Source: DATFFO01 sp963744905 (GTDB taxonomy: Bacteria > Actinomycetota > Acidimicrobiia > Spongiisociales > ZC4RG35). Taken from it: DNA of 64,000 nucleotides. The translations under genes were made by a program, and so were the position numbers. The notes under the pieces were generated by a model, which saw nothing but the letters and a program-made list of their open reading frames with translations, searched no databases and was not told the origin of the DNA. Positions 48,475 through 56,464 of the stretch are shown here, one piece after another. The number at the start of each line of letters is the position of its first letter. Position 1 is the first letter of the stretch. The stretch spans positions 1 through 64,000 of the forward strand of contig CAVUUV010000003.1 of assembly GCA_963744905.1 (NCBI GenBank), read 5' to 3'.

Positions 48475-48656
48475 ACGCCAGCGCAGCGCCCTTCTGGCGG
48501 CGTCATTCAAACTGGAGTCGGCGCTGGCCTGAACCGATCGCAAGTTTGATCCCGGTTTGACACCGCTCCCCCGGCCGGCCGATTTGGCCCGGTAGTTACG
48601 GGCTCGACGCCCAGTGACGTTCTATTTCCAGGACTGGACCTCGGGCGCTTCCCCGA

Positions 48657-48998
48657 TCAGGTTATGTCCATGAGTATTCCGAGCACCTGGCGAATCTCGG
48701 CCAGGACGGCTGAACCGACGTTGCCCCTCACCGACTCAACTCGCCCTACCGAGACGGCTCGGATGTGTTGACACTGGGCAGACGAGTCGGCCGTGAGTCC
48801 GTTGTGCTCGTCCGCTGTTATGACCACCTCAGAGCCGAAGCTACGGAGCGTTCCGGTAAAAGGAATCACCTGAACGACATTAGGCGATTCGTCAAGCACG
48901 GCTTGGGCTGTAACCACAACAGCCGGATGACGAAATCCAGCTTCTCGACCCGAGGGAACACCGAGATCCAGGTCCACTACGTCACCCGAGTTCAGCAT
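48657..48998 (-). CDS. PemK/MazF-type mRNA interferase toxin
   Basis: A 113-residue toxin of the MazF fold: NSGDVVDLDLGVPSGREAGF with the P-x-G-x-E-x-x-F turn, HPAVVVTAQAVLDES, VVQVIPFTGTLRSFGSEVVI, LTADSSAQCQHIRAVSVGRV and GSAVLAEIRQVLGILMDIT. Such proteins cut mRNA at short motifs. Its start (ATG 48998) overlaps the antitoxin gene by 17 bases. A shortened, about nine-tenths identical copy lies at 61315-61500 and a third trace at 51446-51540. Confidence 0.9.
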   Translation of the reverse strand: MLNSGDVVDLDLGVPSGREAGFRHPAVVVTAQAVLDESPNVVQVIPFTGTLRSFGSEVVITADEHNGLTADSSAQCQHIRAVSVGRVESVRGNVGSAVLAEIRQVLGILMDIT

Positions 48999-49176
48999 CC
49001 AACCAATCGACTTCGTCCTGGCTGAGGGGCGCATTGAGCTCTTTACCGATCTGTTCCTGCCACAGACGACGGGCGGCGATCGCCACCGCCTCACCGACCG
49101 TGGTCCCGAGGGCGCTCGCGAGTCGCTTCAACTCCTCGTGCGTCTCTCGATCCACACGGACACTTGTACTGCGCAT
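48982..49176 (-). CDS. Ribbon-helix-helix antitoxin for MazF-type toxin
   Basis: A 64-residue protein: STSVRVDRETHEELKRLASA forms an RHH N-terminus (beta strand, helix) and LGTTVGEAVAIAARRLWQEQ the second helix; the tail LNAPLSQDEVDWLDAELG is the acidic toxin-binding part. First gene of the pair, as usual. Direct repeats CAGATCAGC at 49178-49186 and 49191-49199 just upstream may be its operator. Confidence 0.85.
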   Translation of the reverse strand: MRSTSVRVDRETHEELKRLASALGTTVGEAVAIAARRLWQEQIGKELNAPLSQDEVDWLDAELG

Positions 49177-49177
49177 A

Positions 49178-49199
49178 CAGATCAGCTTATCAGATCAGC
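49178..49199 (-). promoter_or_regulatory. Candidate operator of the MazF-type operon
   Basis: Two exact 9-base direct repeats (CAGATCAGC) separated by four bases, lying within 25 bases of the antitoxin start codon. RHH antitoxins usually bind such short repeats to autoregulate. No binding has been shown. Confidence 0.4.
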
Positions 49200-49251
49200 A
49201 TGCAGGATTGTCGACGCGTTCTGTTTCCAGTTTTGAACTGGACACGTGTTT

Positions 49252-49797
49252 CTAGGCGAAGAACCACTCAGCGAAATCGGTGATCTTCTTCGCCTCGAGC
49301 ACCTCGCCCTGCTGGAACCAGGCCAGCTCCTCGTCCGAGTGTGAGGCGCCTCGTGTGGCGCTTCGGCAGGCGATGCCAGGCTCGCCCGTCCGATGAGCTT
49401 CTTCGCCGACCGGCCAGCAGCGTTCGTGCGGAATCACGGCACCTCCCGACTCCAACGGATAGGTCGCTGGTAGCCCAGCAGCCCTGCACCCCTGGTCGGT
49501 AATGATGTCGACATACCTCTCAGGCGCCATCTCAACATCGACCAGCACCGGGGCGGAGTCCGGGTCGAGGTCCTCAGGTCGATAGGGAAGACCGGCCAGC
49601 TTATGAGCGACAAACAGGCGGGCGAGCAGGACGGTCTTATTCAAATAGAGCACCGGGAACGACCCTGGTGGATTCCAGCGTCCGCCCGTTGCGACTCCCG
49701 GGCGGGCGTCGAGGGGTTCTTCCCAGTCTGGATCTGCAACACGGTGGTAGATGCCGCCGCGGTTCAGGTGCTTGAGTCTCAAGCCGGGACAGCCCAA
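49252..49797 (-). CDS. RES-domain toxin (NAD-degrading type)
   Basis: A 181-residue protein with the RES signature: GGIYHRVADPDWEEPLDARP, GGRWNPPGSFPVLYLNKTVL (the R-x-N-P-P-G turn), VLVDVEMAPERYVDII, and GEPGIACRSATRGASHSDEE (the R-x-S element that names the domain with the earlier R and E). RES toxins degrade NAD+ and stop growth. The first codon is TTG 49797, which touches the antitoxin stop; a later start is possible. It follows its HTH antitoxin. Confidence 0.85.
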   Translation of the reverse strand: MGCPGLRLKHLNRGGIYHRVADPDWEEPLDARPGVATGGRWNPPGSFPVLYLNKTVLLARLFVAHKLAGLPYRPEDLDPDSAPVLVDVEMAPERYVDIITDQGCRAAGLPATYPLESGGAVIPHERCWPVGEEAHRTGEPGIACRSATRGASHSDEELAWFQQGEVLEAKKITDFAEWFFA

Positions 49798-50610
49798 TCA
49801 AATGAGCGCCGGGTAGGGATGAGCAAGCTCGTCTTGGCGGTCCTCACGGATCATGTCGAGCGCACTGAGGCCCCCGTACGCAGGAGCCTCACGTCTCACC
49901 ACACCCGGGATGCGGTCACTGCGTAGCTGGTACGCAAGAAGGTCGGCGATCGACGCCACGGTGGCAACCTTCTCCAGGCGATCATCGGGCACGCCCGACT
50001 CAAGCCACTGAGTGACTGCTTGTCTGCTGACTCCGAAGATCGCTCCGAGCTGGGTCAGGTTCAAGGCGAAGACCTGTCGGATCCGCTCCAACGGCGGGTC
50101 CGACTCACTCAGAGCAGCGCTCACATGTCGCCGAAATGCCCGGATCTCCGCCTCGCTGTGTTCCCAGTGAGGCATCGCATATGTCGACAAGGCCACCGGA
50201 TGGAGGCCCGGAGTGAGCTCCCGAACCTTTTGGATCAAGGCAGCACATGTTCCAATCCCGACATCGTTCGTCCGGGTGATCCATGTCGAGAAAGGAGCTT
50301 CCAGGGCCTCATTATCAAGCAACACTGACGACCCCAGAGACGGCCACCGCTTCACATCCGCTATGTACAGGCGATTGTCGACTGAAATGACTACGTCCGG
50401 TTGAGCTTCGTGAAGGCCCTGGAGGACCGAATCCTTCATCCCACGCCACACAGCCACATACTGATGGGCGGCCTGTCGATTACCCGACAGAGCATGCGGG
50501 ACGATCCGACCGAACGACTCACGCTCCCGTGAGTAAGCGACCTCACATAGGCGCTCGACCTCTTGGGGATCGTCGCTATTGAGAGCACTCAACAGGTCCA
50601 CCACTGGCAT
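49798..50610 (-). CDS. Long HTH antitoxin of the RES pair, with extra N-terminal domain
   Basis: A 270-residue protein. Residues about 175-215 (IRQVFALNLTQLGAIFGVSR QAVTQWLESG) form a Xre-type HTH, and VPDDRLEKVATVASIADLLA with PGVVRREAPAYGGLSALDMI resembles the DUF2384/MbcA C-terminal domain that plugs RES toxins. Residues 1-165 are extra: PDVVISVDNRLYIADVKRWP has the spacing of a PD-(D/E)xK-like core (D, then D-x-K), which would be unusual for an antitoxin. That reading is inference. Direct repeats CCGCAACGGA lie upstream. Confidence 0.75.
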   Translation of the reverse strand: MPVVDLLSALNSDDPQEVERLCEVAYSRERESFGRIVPHALSGNRQAAHQYVAVWRGMKDSVLQGLHEAQPDVVISVDNRLYIADVKRWPSLGSSVLLDNEALEAPFSTWITRTNDVGIGTCAALIQKVRELTPGLHPVALSTYAMPHWEHSEAEIRAFRRHVSAALSESDPPLERIRQVFALNLTQLGAIFGVSRQAVTQWLESGVPDDRLEKVATVASIADLLAYQLRSDRIPGVVRREAPAYGGLSALDMIREDRQDELAHPYPALI

Positions 50611-50622
50611 GCCTCGATCCTA

Positions 50623-50660
50623 CCGCAACGGAAACGCAAGCGCAATCATTCCGCAACGGA
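50623..50660 (-). promoter_or_regulatory. Candidate operator of RES-HTH operon (two direct repeats)
   Basis: The 10-mer CCGCAACGGA occurs at 50623-50632 and 50651-50660, 28 bases apart (about 2.7 turns), 13 to 50 bases upstream of the antitoxin ATG (50610). Such a pair just before a self-regulating HTH gene suggests an operator; unproven. Confidence 0.45.
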
Positions 50661-50709
50661 GCGAGCCGCCAGTAATAGCGCCTGCACGCCCCCATGTCCT
50701 ACTTCCAGG

Positions 50710-51111
50710 TCAAGCCGGCTGGTGGACCCTCCAGCCGAGATCTTCGGCCGCCTGGTACATGCGGCGATCGTAGGTCACGAGGCCGCTCAGCGTCTCTTCG
50801 AACAATGACGCCGTTGCGAGGTGAATAGCATCCAAGGACCCCAAGGTTGCCGGTTCTAGGAGCGCTGCGTCGTGCAGTATCTTGTTGCTGACTCGGACGA
50901 GCTCGACGCGGCCAAGAACCTCATCCGCTCGACGGATGAAACGATCGCCCAGCGCCAGGACGGCTCTGGTGACCTCCGTCGTGGCCAGGGCGCTGCTCAC
51001 CAGAGTCTGGCGCGGCCTGAGAAACTCAAGCAACGGCTGGGTTTCGGCCTCCATTGCGACAAGCTTGACGATGGCCGACGAATCCACATACCAGACCGCC
51101 TCAGCGTTCAT
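50710..51111 (-). CDS. vapC: VapC-type PIN-domain ribonuclease toxin
   Basis: A 133-residue PIN protein. VWYVDSSAIVKLVAMEAET holds the first acidic residue (D-S-S), ATTEVTRAVLALG the second (E), and LGSLDAIHLATASL the third (D-A-I-H-L-A-T-A), then LVTYDRRMYQAAEDLG gives the last (D). These sites hold Mg2+ to cut RNA. It overlaps the antitoxin by 11 bases. Typical length and pair order. Confidence 0.93.
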   Translation of the reverse strand: MNAEAVWYVDSSAIVKLVAMEAETQPLLEFLRPRQTLVSSALATTEVTRAVLALGDRFIRRADEVLGRVELVRVSNKILHDAALLEPATLGSLDAIHLATASLFEETLSGLVTYDRRMYQAAEDLGWRVHQPA

Positions 51112-51376
51112 CTTCGCGTAGCCGCTGGAGGACGGTCGAAGGTGACTCCTGGTCCCGATTCAATGTCAGCGGGGCCGGAAGATCGGTCAAGTCCCCTGAG
51201 GCTTCCACAACGTCCCCAGAAGCGCGCAGTCTCTCGAGGGGCGGCGCCACCGGGATCGGCGTGAGTAGGGCAACGGGACGGCCGCGGTCGGTGACCTCGA
51301 TCGTCTCACCCGCCTCCACTCGACGCAGATACTCACTTGCCTTCTGACGAAGCTCTCTAATACCGATCCGCGTCAT
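51101..51376 (-). CDS. vapB: Phd/YefM-type antitoxin of VapC
   Basis: A 91-residue protein. The N-terminal IGIRELRQKASEYLRRVEAG and ETIEVTDRGRPVALLTPI form the Phd/YefM DNA-binding fold; the acidic C-terminus (DVVEASGDLTDLPAPL; ESPSTVLQRLREDE) wraps the toxin. ATG 51376, with the promoter and a TGTG/CACA dyad within 35 bases. Confidence 0.9.
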   Translation of the reverse strand: MTRIGIRELRQKASEYLRRVEAGETIEVTDRGRPVALLTPIPVAPPLERLRASGDVVEASGDLTDLPAPLTLNRDQESPSTVLQRLREDER

Positions 51377-51411
51377 GTGCTACAAGTAACACATAGTTTG
51401 GTAGATGTCAA
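51377..51411 (-). promoter_or_regulatory. vapBC promoter with dyad operator
   Basis: On the minus strand TTGACA (51406-51411) is followed after 17 bases by TACTTG (51383-51388), a fair -35/-10 pair with poor final T. TGTGTTACTTGTAGCACA (51378-51395) is an interrupted dyad across the -10 and lies right before the start codon, so the antitoxin could block its own promoter, and the transcript would have almost no leader. Confidence 0.5.
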
Positions 51412-51445
51412 CCGTTGTATCTCCAGCGGATCTCAAGCCGCTCCT

Positions 51446-51540
51446 GTCAGGTGACGTCGATGAGACTTCCACTCCGATCCCAAGCCCACGGAGCGTTCCG
51501 GTCAGTGGAATCACCCGGAAGAATTGGGAGATCCGTCGAG
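51446..51540 (-). pseudogene. Decayed trace of a mazF-type gene
   Basis: CAGGTGACGTCGATGAG (51449-51465) matches the 3' end of the mazF at 48660, and GGAGCGTTCCGGTCAGTGGA (51490-51509) with ATCACCCGGAA matches its middle (48843-48875), but about 170 bases between them are gone. This is a third, internally deleted copy. Confidence 0.55.
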
Positions 51541-51572
51541 CACCGGGCTGAGTCGCCGAGATCGCGAAAAGT

Positions 51573-51601
51573 GAGGGGGACCGGCCCGTGCGGTCCCCCT
51601 C
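51573..51601 (-). terminator. Intrinsic terminator of the secreted-protein gene
   Basis: An 11-base-pair perfect stem (GAGGGGGACCG / CGGTCCCCCTC) with a 7-base loop, 25 bases past the stop of the leftward gene ending at 51627. On that strand ACTTTTCG follows, a short U-run. Confidence 0.75.
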
Positions 51602-51626
51602 TCGGGTGCCCTTTCTTCAGCCGGGT

Positions 51627-52145
51627 TCAGAACTGGTCGGGGAAGGAAGGGAACTCCTCCGACAGTGCGTTGTTACCCGGGGCCTCCGCGCCCTCTTCGG
51701 GGATGATCGGGCAGAGGACTACCACACCCGGCGTGTCGAGCGTGATCAGACCCGCCTCCTCGGCATCCAGAATGTCCTCGACATCGTCGAAGAGCGCCTC
51801 CGGGTAGTGGGCTGAGGCGAAGCCAGAGGCGAGGATGTCGGCCAGGGTCGTCCCTGGAGCGGTGTGAACCACGTTCACGTTCCAATGCGGCGTGTATCCG
51901 GCTTCTCCCGGTATGAACTCTGCCACGTTGGCCTGATACATCCGGTCGCCACCGATCAGATAGAGATCATTGTTCCCCCGCTGGGTCACACCCTCTTCCA
52001 CCCCACTGAGGATGTAGTAGATCTCTTCTCCCTCATACCAACCGTTGGCAGTATCAACTCCTCCGCCCTCTGCCAGCGCGGGAACTGAGAACAACATCAT
52101 GGCCACGACAGATATCACTGTCATCGGCAACCTTATATGTCGCAT
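51627..52145 (-). CDS. Secreted protein of unknown function
   Basis: A 172-residue protein. The start ATG 52145 gives a classic signal peptide (RHIRLPMTVISVVAMMLFSV with PALA, cleavage after ALA), then an acidic mature part with EIYYILSGVEEGVTQRGNND, PHWNVNVVHTAPGTTLADIL and EALFDDVEDILDAEEAGLIT. I recognise no family. An upstream in-frame start (52229) would put a hydrophilic leader before the signal, so it was rejected. Intact frame. Confidence 0.75.
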   Translation of the reverse strand: MRHIRLPMTVISVVAMMLFSVPALAEGGGVDTANGWYEGEEIYYILSGVEEGVTQRGNNDLYLIGGDRMYQANVAEFIPGEAGYTPHWNVNVVHTAPGTTLADILASGFASAHYPEALFDDVEDILDAEEAGLITLDTPGVVVLCPIIPEEGAEAPGNNALSEEFPSFPDQF

Positions 52146-52371
52146 TCTTCCTGGTCCTTTCCTTTCTCCTGACTCGGAATCACCGAACCCCTCCGCTCGT
52201 GGGCCGACTGTTCCCTCCTTTCTCCACACCGGTACATCGATTCGACGAGACCGCTCCGAGCCGCGCCTGTGTCCTGTCAGGATTCCCCGCCGGGCGGTTG
52301 AACGTAAGAGAAGAATGACCCGATAAGCCCATCATCCGGGCGCCCATTTGGGCGGATCGCAATCGCCACAG

Positions 52372-53001
52372 TCAGTCGACGAGGCCGGCGCGCATGGCAA
52401 CGGCAACGGCTTCAGCCCTCCCGGACACGCCAAGCTCGGCAAACACAACCCGAAGTTCCGATTTCACAGTGGTCTCGGATATTTCGAGCTCCTGCCCTAG
52501 CTGCTTGTTTCTCATGCCGTCCGCCACACCTTGGAGAATGCGGATCTGACGGGAGGTGAGACGTCGGTTGGCCCCATCTGCATCGGAAATGAGCGGCCTG
52601 ACCAATTCGGGCTGTACGTAGAGGTTGCCGTTGGCCACCTTCTCAAGCGCGGCTATGAAATCGGGAAAACGGGCGTCCCTCCGAAGAAAACCGTCTGCCC
52701 CCAAAGTCAATGCCTCGCCCAATCGATCCACATCGTTCTCGTCTGCAACGAGGACGACTGCGACGTCAGAGATGATTTGCCTCGATCTCACGACGATGCT
52801 CTGTCGGTCCCGACCGACGAGTGAGACATCTGCCAGGACCAACTCGCACTCCACCGACCGCAAGACACGGGTCAAGCCCTCTACGTCTTCGGCCTCTCCG
52901 ACCAGTCTCAACCACTCAACCGACTGGAAAGCCGACTTCAGCCCCTCTCGAAAGACCTCGTATCGGTCGGCGATTACCAAACGCACCAATTGATCGCTCA
53001 T
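52372..53001 (-). CDS. NarL/FixJ-type response regulator
   Basis: A 209-residue protein. The receiver domain has RLVIADRYEVFREGLKSAF (acidic pocket reduced to D-R), CELVLADVSL with the probable phosphorylation Asp, and LGADGFLRRDA where the usual Lys after the last strand is missing (LRRDA). The C-terminal LuxR HTH reads LTSRQIRILQGVADGMRNKQ and ISETTVKSELRVVFAELGVS. No histidine kinase gene is adjacent. The degenerate acidic pocket suggests altered or no phosphorylation. Confidence 0.88.
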   Translation of the reverse strand: MSDQLVRLVIADRYEVFREGLKSAFQSVEWLRLVGEAEDVEGLTRVLRSVECELVLADVSLVGRDRQSIVVRSRQIISDVAVVLVADENDVDRLGEALTLGADGFLRRDARFPDFIAALEKVANGNLYVQPELVRPLISDADGANRRLTSRQIRILQGVADGMRNKQLGQELEISETTVKSELRVVFAELGVSGRAEAVAVAMRAGLVD

Positions 53002-53189
53002 TAGATGCTGACAACGAGAACCAACCCGGTTGCATTGCTAAACGTTTCATGAACGGGATCCCGGTGGCCCGGGCCCCTACGCCTCTCGCAGGAGCCACCA
53101 GGTTCGATTTCCAGGCGCGCCAAGAAACAGAACGGCAATCCCCGACTTCCTGGGACGGGATTCTCCGCTTCTGAAGTGAACCAGAAATG

Positions 53190-54665
53190 GTGTGGCGACT
53201 TGGAGCGCCACGAGGCGCTATTGAACCGTGCGGTGATGAAAGGACACCGCCTTTGGTCCGTCGTAGCGGACCTGTGGAAGGCTGGGGGCAGCCTGAACCG
53301 GGGAACGCCGGGGAGGGTGGACAGCAGCCCTGACAAAGCCGGGACGTGCCAGCACTGCCAGATGGTGCGGGTCCGGCGAGCAAGACCGGAAGGTGTAACG
53401 GAAGTGAACCAGCGTGGAAAGCCTCTCAAGCGCATACCACCAGCTCGAATCTGGCAGATGTGGGCTGGGTCGCGGCGCGCACCTGCCTGGCGGCTGTGGC
53501 TGTCGGGTGGGGAACTCTCAGACCGGTTCAGGTCGCCGGTCGGGAGGCCACGGTGAATGTCTACGGCGTAGCCGGGCGAGGCCGCAGGGGCATAGTTGGG
53601 CACCTAACCGATCGAACGGTTCTTGGTGAACGTGGGAACCGTCTTGGTGGTCCCTCCCTTCCGCGCTGCTGGCGCGGCGGGTGGGAAGGCCCGTTGCCGG
53701 CCGATGCCACCGGGGCGGGGCGGAGGGGTTGTAGTAGTCCGAGCCGGGGAGAGCCCGGCACATGGCGAAGGACCCCAGCGTGTCCGCAGCAGCGACACAG
53801 GTCGAGGAGGACGCTGGTGAATACCGGCGCGTCGTGGCCCAGCCTCGGAGAGGCTCAAGCCCGAGTACTCGGCATGCAGACCAAGCTGCATCAATGGGCG
53901 ACGGCTGATCCTGACCGTTGCTTCGATGACCTGTTCAACCTTGTCTACGACCCGGCTTTCTTGGTCGTGGCCTGGGATCGGGTCTCACACAATCGAGGTA
54001 GCCGCACCCCCGGTGTCGACGGGGTCGCTCCCAACCGGGTCGACGACATCGACGGGTTCTTGGCTGAGCTTCGTGCTTCGGTCAAGACTCGCCGGTTCGT
54101 CCCGACCCGGGTGCGGGAGAAGACGATTCCCAAGACCGGCGGCAAGGTCCGCCGGCTGGGAATACCCACCGTCTCTGACCGGGTGGTGCAAGCCTCGTTG
54201 ACACTGGTGCTGGAGCCGATCTTTGAGACGGGGTTCAAACCATGCTCGTATGGTTTCCGTCCCAAGCGGCGGGCCCAAGACGCCATCGCCGAGATTCATT
54301 TCTTCGGGTCGCCCCCTCGTAACTACGAGTGGGTGTTCGAAGCTGACATCGAGGCGTGCTTCGACAACATCGACCACACCGCTCTTATGGAGCGGATACG
54401 GCGACGAGTCGGAGACAAACGGGTCCTGGGTTTGATCAAGGCGTTCTTGCGAGCAGGCATCCTCACCGAGGACGGCCTGGACCGCCGAACGATCACCGGC
54501 ACTCTCCAAGGCGGCATCCTCTCACCGTTGCTGGCCAATATTGCCCTGTCCGTCCTCGACGAGCACTTCACCCAGAAATGGGAGGCGCTCGGACCGGAAT
54601 GGACGAGAGCCAAGAAGCGGAAGCAACCGGGGCAACTCCAGCCCACGTCGACGGGTGGTCCCCCT
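53190..54665 (+). mobile_element. Group II intron, 3'-truncated
   Basis: The boundary GTGTGGCGAC at 53190 fits the group II 5' consensus GUGYG. It is followed by about 600 bases of structured, GC-rich RNA without a good frame (domain I-III region) and then the intron-encoded reverse transcriptase. The sequence leaves the intron at about 54665, before RT motif 5 (YADD), the maturase domain and domains V-VI. It cannot splice or move by itself. Truncation from the 3' side is not the usual outcome of failed retrohoming. Confidence 0.75.
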
Positions 54666-54752
54666 TCGCCTGTTTGTAGCTGTGGGTCAGAAGTCGGGGC
54701 AGCCGGGTTGGAGTGGGGTGAGGCCGGTGAGGAGTTGGAACGCTTTGGTTAG
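53817..54752 (+). pseudogene. ltrA: Group II intron reverse transcriptase, truncated
   Basis: GTG start 53817 preceded by GAGGAGG. The N-terminus has FNLVYDPAFLVVAWDRVSHN and NRGSRTPGVDGVAPNRVDDI; RT1-4 follow: TKRRFVP-like stretch, IPKTGGKVRRLGIPTVSDRV, ALTLVLEPIFE-like and FKPCSYGFRPKRRAQDAI, FEADIEACFDNIDHTAL, RRTITGTLQGGILSPLLANI. The frame should go on to YADDF but departs after RAKKRKQPGQLQ at about 54660; the remaining residues to 54752 are from adjacent DNA. Catalytic YADD and the X/maturase domain are missing, so it is dead. Confidence 0.85.
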
Positions 54753-56179
54753 CTGCTCACAGGATGGGTTGCCCATTCGGGCCGGGGTGATGGGTTGGTC
54801 CATCAGACCCCAGGCGATGACCTGGGCGGCCTGTTCCACGCCTCTGTCATACCAGGGCAGCTCCGTGTCGTCCCACCCCTCCAGTCCCATCAGGTCTAGG
54901 AAGGCGGTCTGGTCGGCTTCGGTCAGGTTGAGGTCCATCCAGGCGTGGGCCAATTCGTGCAGCATCACGAGCCTGGCGTTGACTCGGAAGTCGTCACAGG
55001 CACTGTCGAGGCATGCTTCGGACTGGTCGAGACACACGTAGATATGGGCGGTGTCTCCTATTTGGACAGTGAGACCGTTTTGTTCGTCGGTGCACTGTGG
55101 GGCGTGGGCGTCCTTGTTGAAGGCGACCTGCCTAACGTTTGGGGCGGACAGGTCGGCCGTCTTGAACCGATCCATCGCCCATCTTGTTAGCTGTTCGAGG
55201 GCCAGGGTGCCGTTGTGGATCTCAATCTGTTGCCCCGAGACTTCCATCTTGCCGGTCACCTCATCGGCCAAGGGTGACAGAGGTTCCAGTCCGGTCCACC
55301 AGCCCTGCGAGACCGCTTCGATTTCGGGGCAGTTGCGCACCGAGTCGACTTCGTGGTAGCGGCGCTCGGCGGTGATGACCCCGTCGGCGAAGCTCAAATC
55401 GGCCAAGACACTTCTCGGGCATCCGCTCCCGTCGTCGCCGGTGTAGGCAACGAACACGTGCAAGCGGTGCTGAACGGCGTCGTTCCAGCCCCCGGGCCAA
55501 TACAGGTAGATGGCCGATCCCCCCTGTTCGGGAACCGTGTCCCCAAGCAGTCGGGCCCGTCGTCGCCCTCGTTCGGATTGGCGCGGTAGCTCTCGATGGC
55601 ATCTTGCCCAGCCAACTCGATCCCCTCCACCGAATCGACCAGCGTGGCATCCACCGAATACAACCCCCGCAACTCCCCGGGGTCGGCCGACGACCACCCC
55701 GCCAGGTAGTGCGCAACCAAACCCTCGACTCCGTCGGGCGATTCCCAATGAATCCCCTCGACGCCGAGACTCTGAATCGAGACTGGATGGATCTCCATGA
55801 CGACCAGGCCGTGCTCATTCAGCTCCCACACCACCAGTTCATCGTCGCCCTGTTCATAGTGCCACTGGCTCACGGCTCCAGTCACGTCCAGGTAGAGTCC
55901 GCCCACGGTGGCGCTGGCCGCGCTCTGGCTGAACAGGCTCGTCATGAATTGTGCGTAGGCTCGTCGTCCCCGGGCAATCGAGCCGCTGTCACAGCAGAGG
56001 TCCAGCTCGATGTCGGACGAGACGTAGCGGCCCGCAGCGAGAGCAATATCCGCCGCGAACTCTTGCTGAGCGGCAGTCACGTAGCCCACCGCCTCTTCCG
56101 CCCAGGCGTTCCGAGCCTGGCCGCACGCACCGGCGAAGAACGGCAATGCGACCAGCACCACAAGCGACCTGATGCGCAT
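54687..56179 (-). pseudogene. Lipoprotein with SnoaL-like domain and HExxH zinc motif, one frameshift
   Basis: About 497 residues. Lipobox signal SLVVLVALPFFAGACGQ; next WAEEAVGYVTAAQQEFAADI, SGSIARGRRAYAQFMTSLF and VGGLYLDVTGAVSQWHYEQG resemble an NTF2/SnoaL fold, and DGVEGLVAHYLAGWSSADPG starts a second such domain. The C-terminal third has RLVMLHELAHAWMDLNLTEA, an HExxH zinc site, with LEGWDDTELPWYDRGVEQAA after it, where a third ligand would be Glu or Asp. A one-base deletion near 55560 splits the frame. A surface metalloprotease is plausible but the combination with NTF2-like domains is unfamiliar. Confidence 0.65.
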
Positions 56180-56337
56180 GTCTCATCCCCGGCTTGGGAA
56201 CCAGCCTGACATACCTGACCCATCAAAACATAGCCGAAGGCCCCTAGCCGATGCCTCTGGCCAACACGCACGTCTTCGGTGCCAACGCCACGCTCGGGTT
56301 CTCTGGCCGAGTCGCACTCCACTGGTAGCTTCCCGCT

Positions 56338-56409
56338 ATGTCCTGCACGCCTCTCACCCCCGACCACGAACACGTCCTCGACCTCAGGGCTGGTCTGGGA
56401 GCCGCATGA
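56338..56409 (+). CDS. Very small ORF, MSCTPL-type, possibly truncated
   Basis: Encodes MSCTPLTPDHEHVLDLRAGL plus three residues. It is noted because a related ORF at 59362 starts MSCTPLSPIHHQVLNLLAYA and both are preceded by a similar CTTCCCGC stretch. It may be the cut 5' end of a member of the same small family. Coding is unproven. Confidence 0.3.
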   Translation: MSCTPLTPDHEHVLDLRAGLGAA

Positions 56410-56464
56410 AGCGCCCGATATGCGGCCCAGCCGTCATTCATCCCGACGAGGAGGCGATTTCGAC

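Noticed and set aside
53090..53120. A tRNA T-arm-like string (GGTTCGATTTCC), repeated near 61275
   Set aside because: No acceptor, D or anticodon arms can be drawn around either copy; the 61275 copy belongs to the mazF flank.
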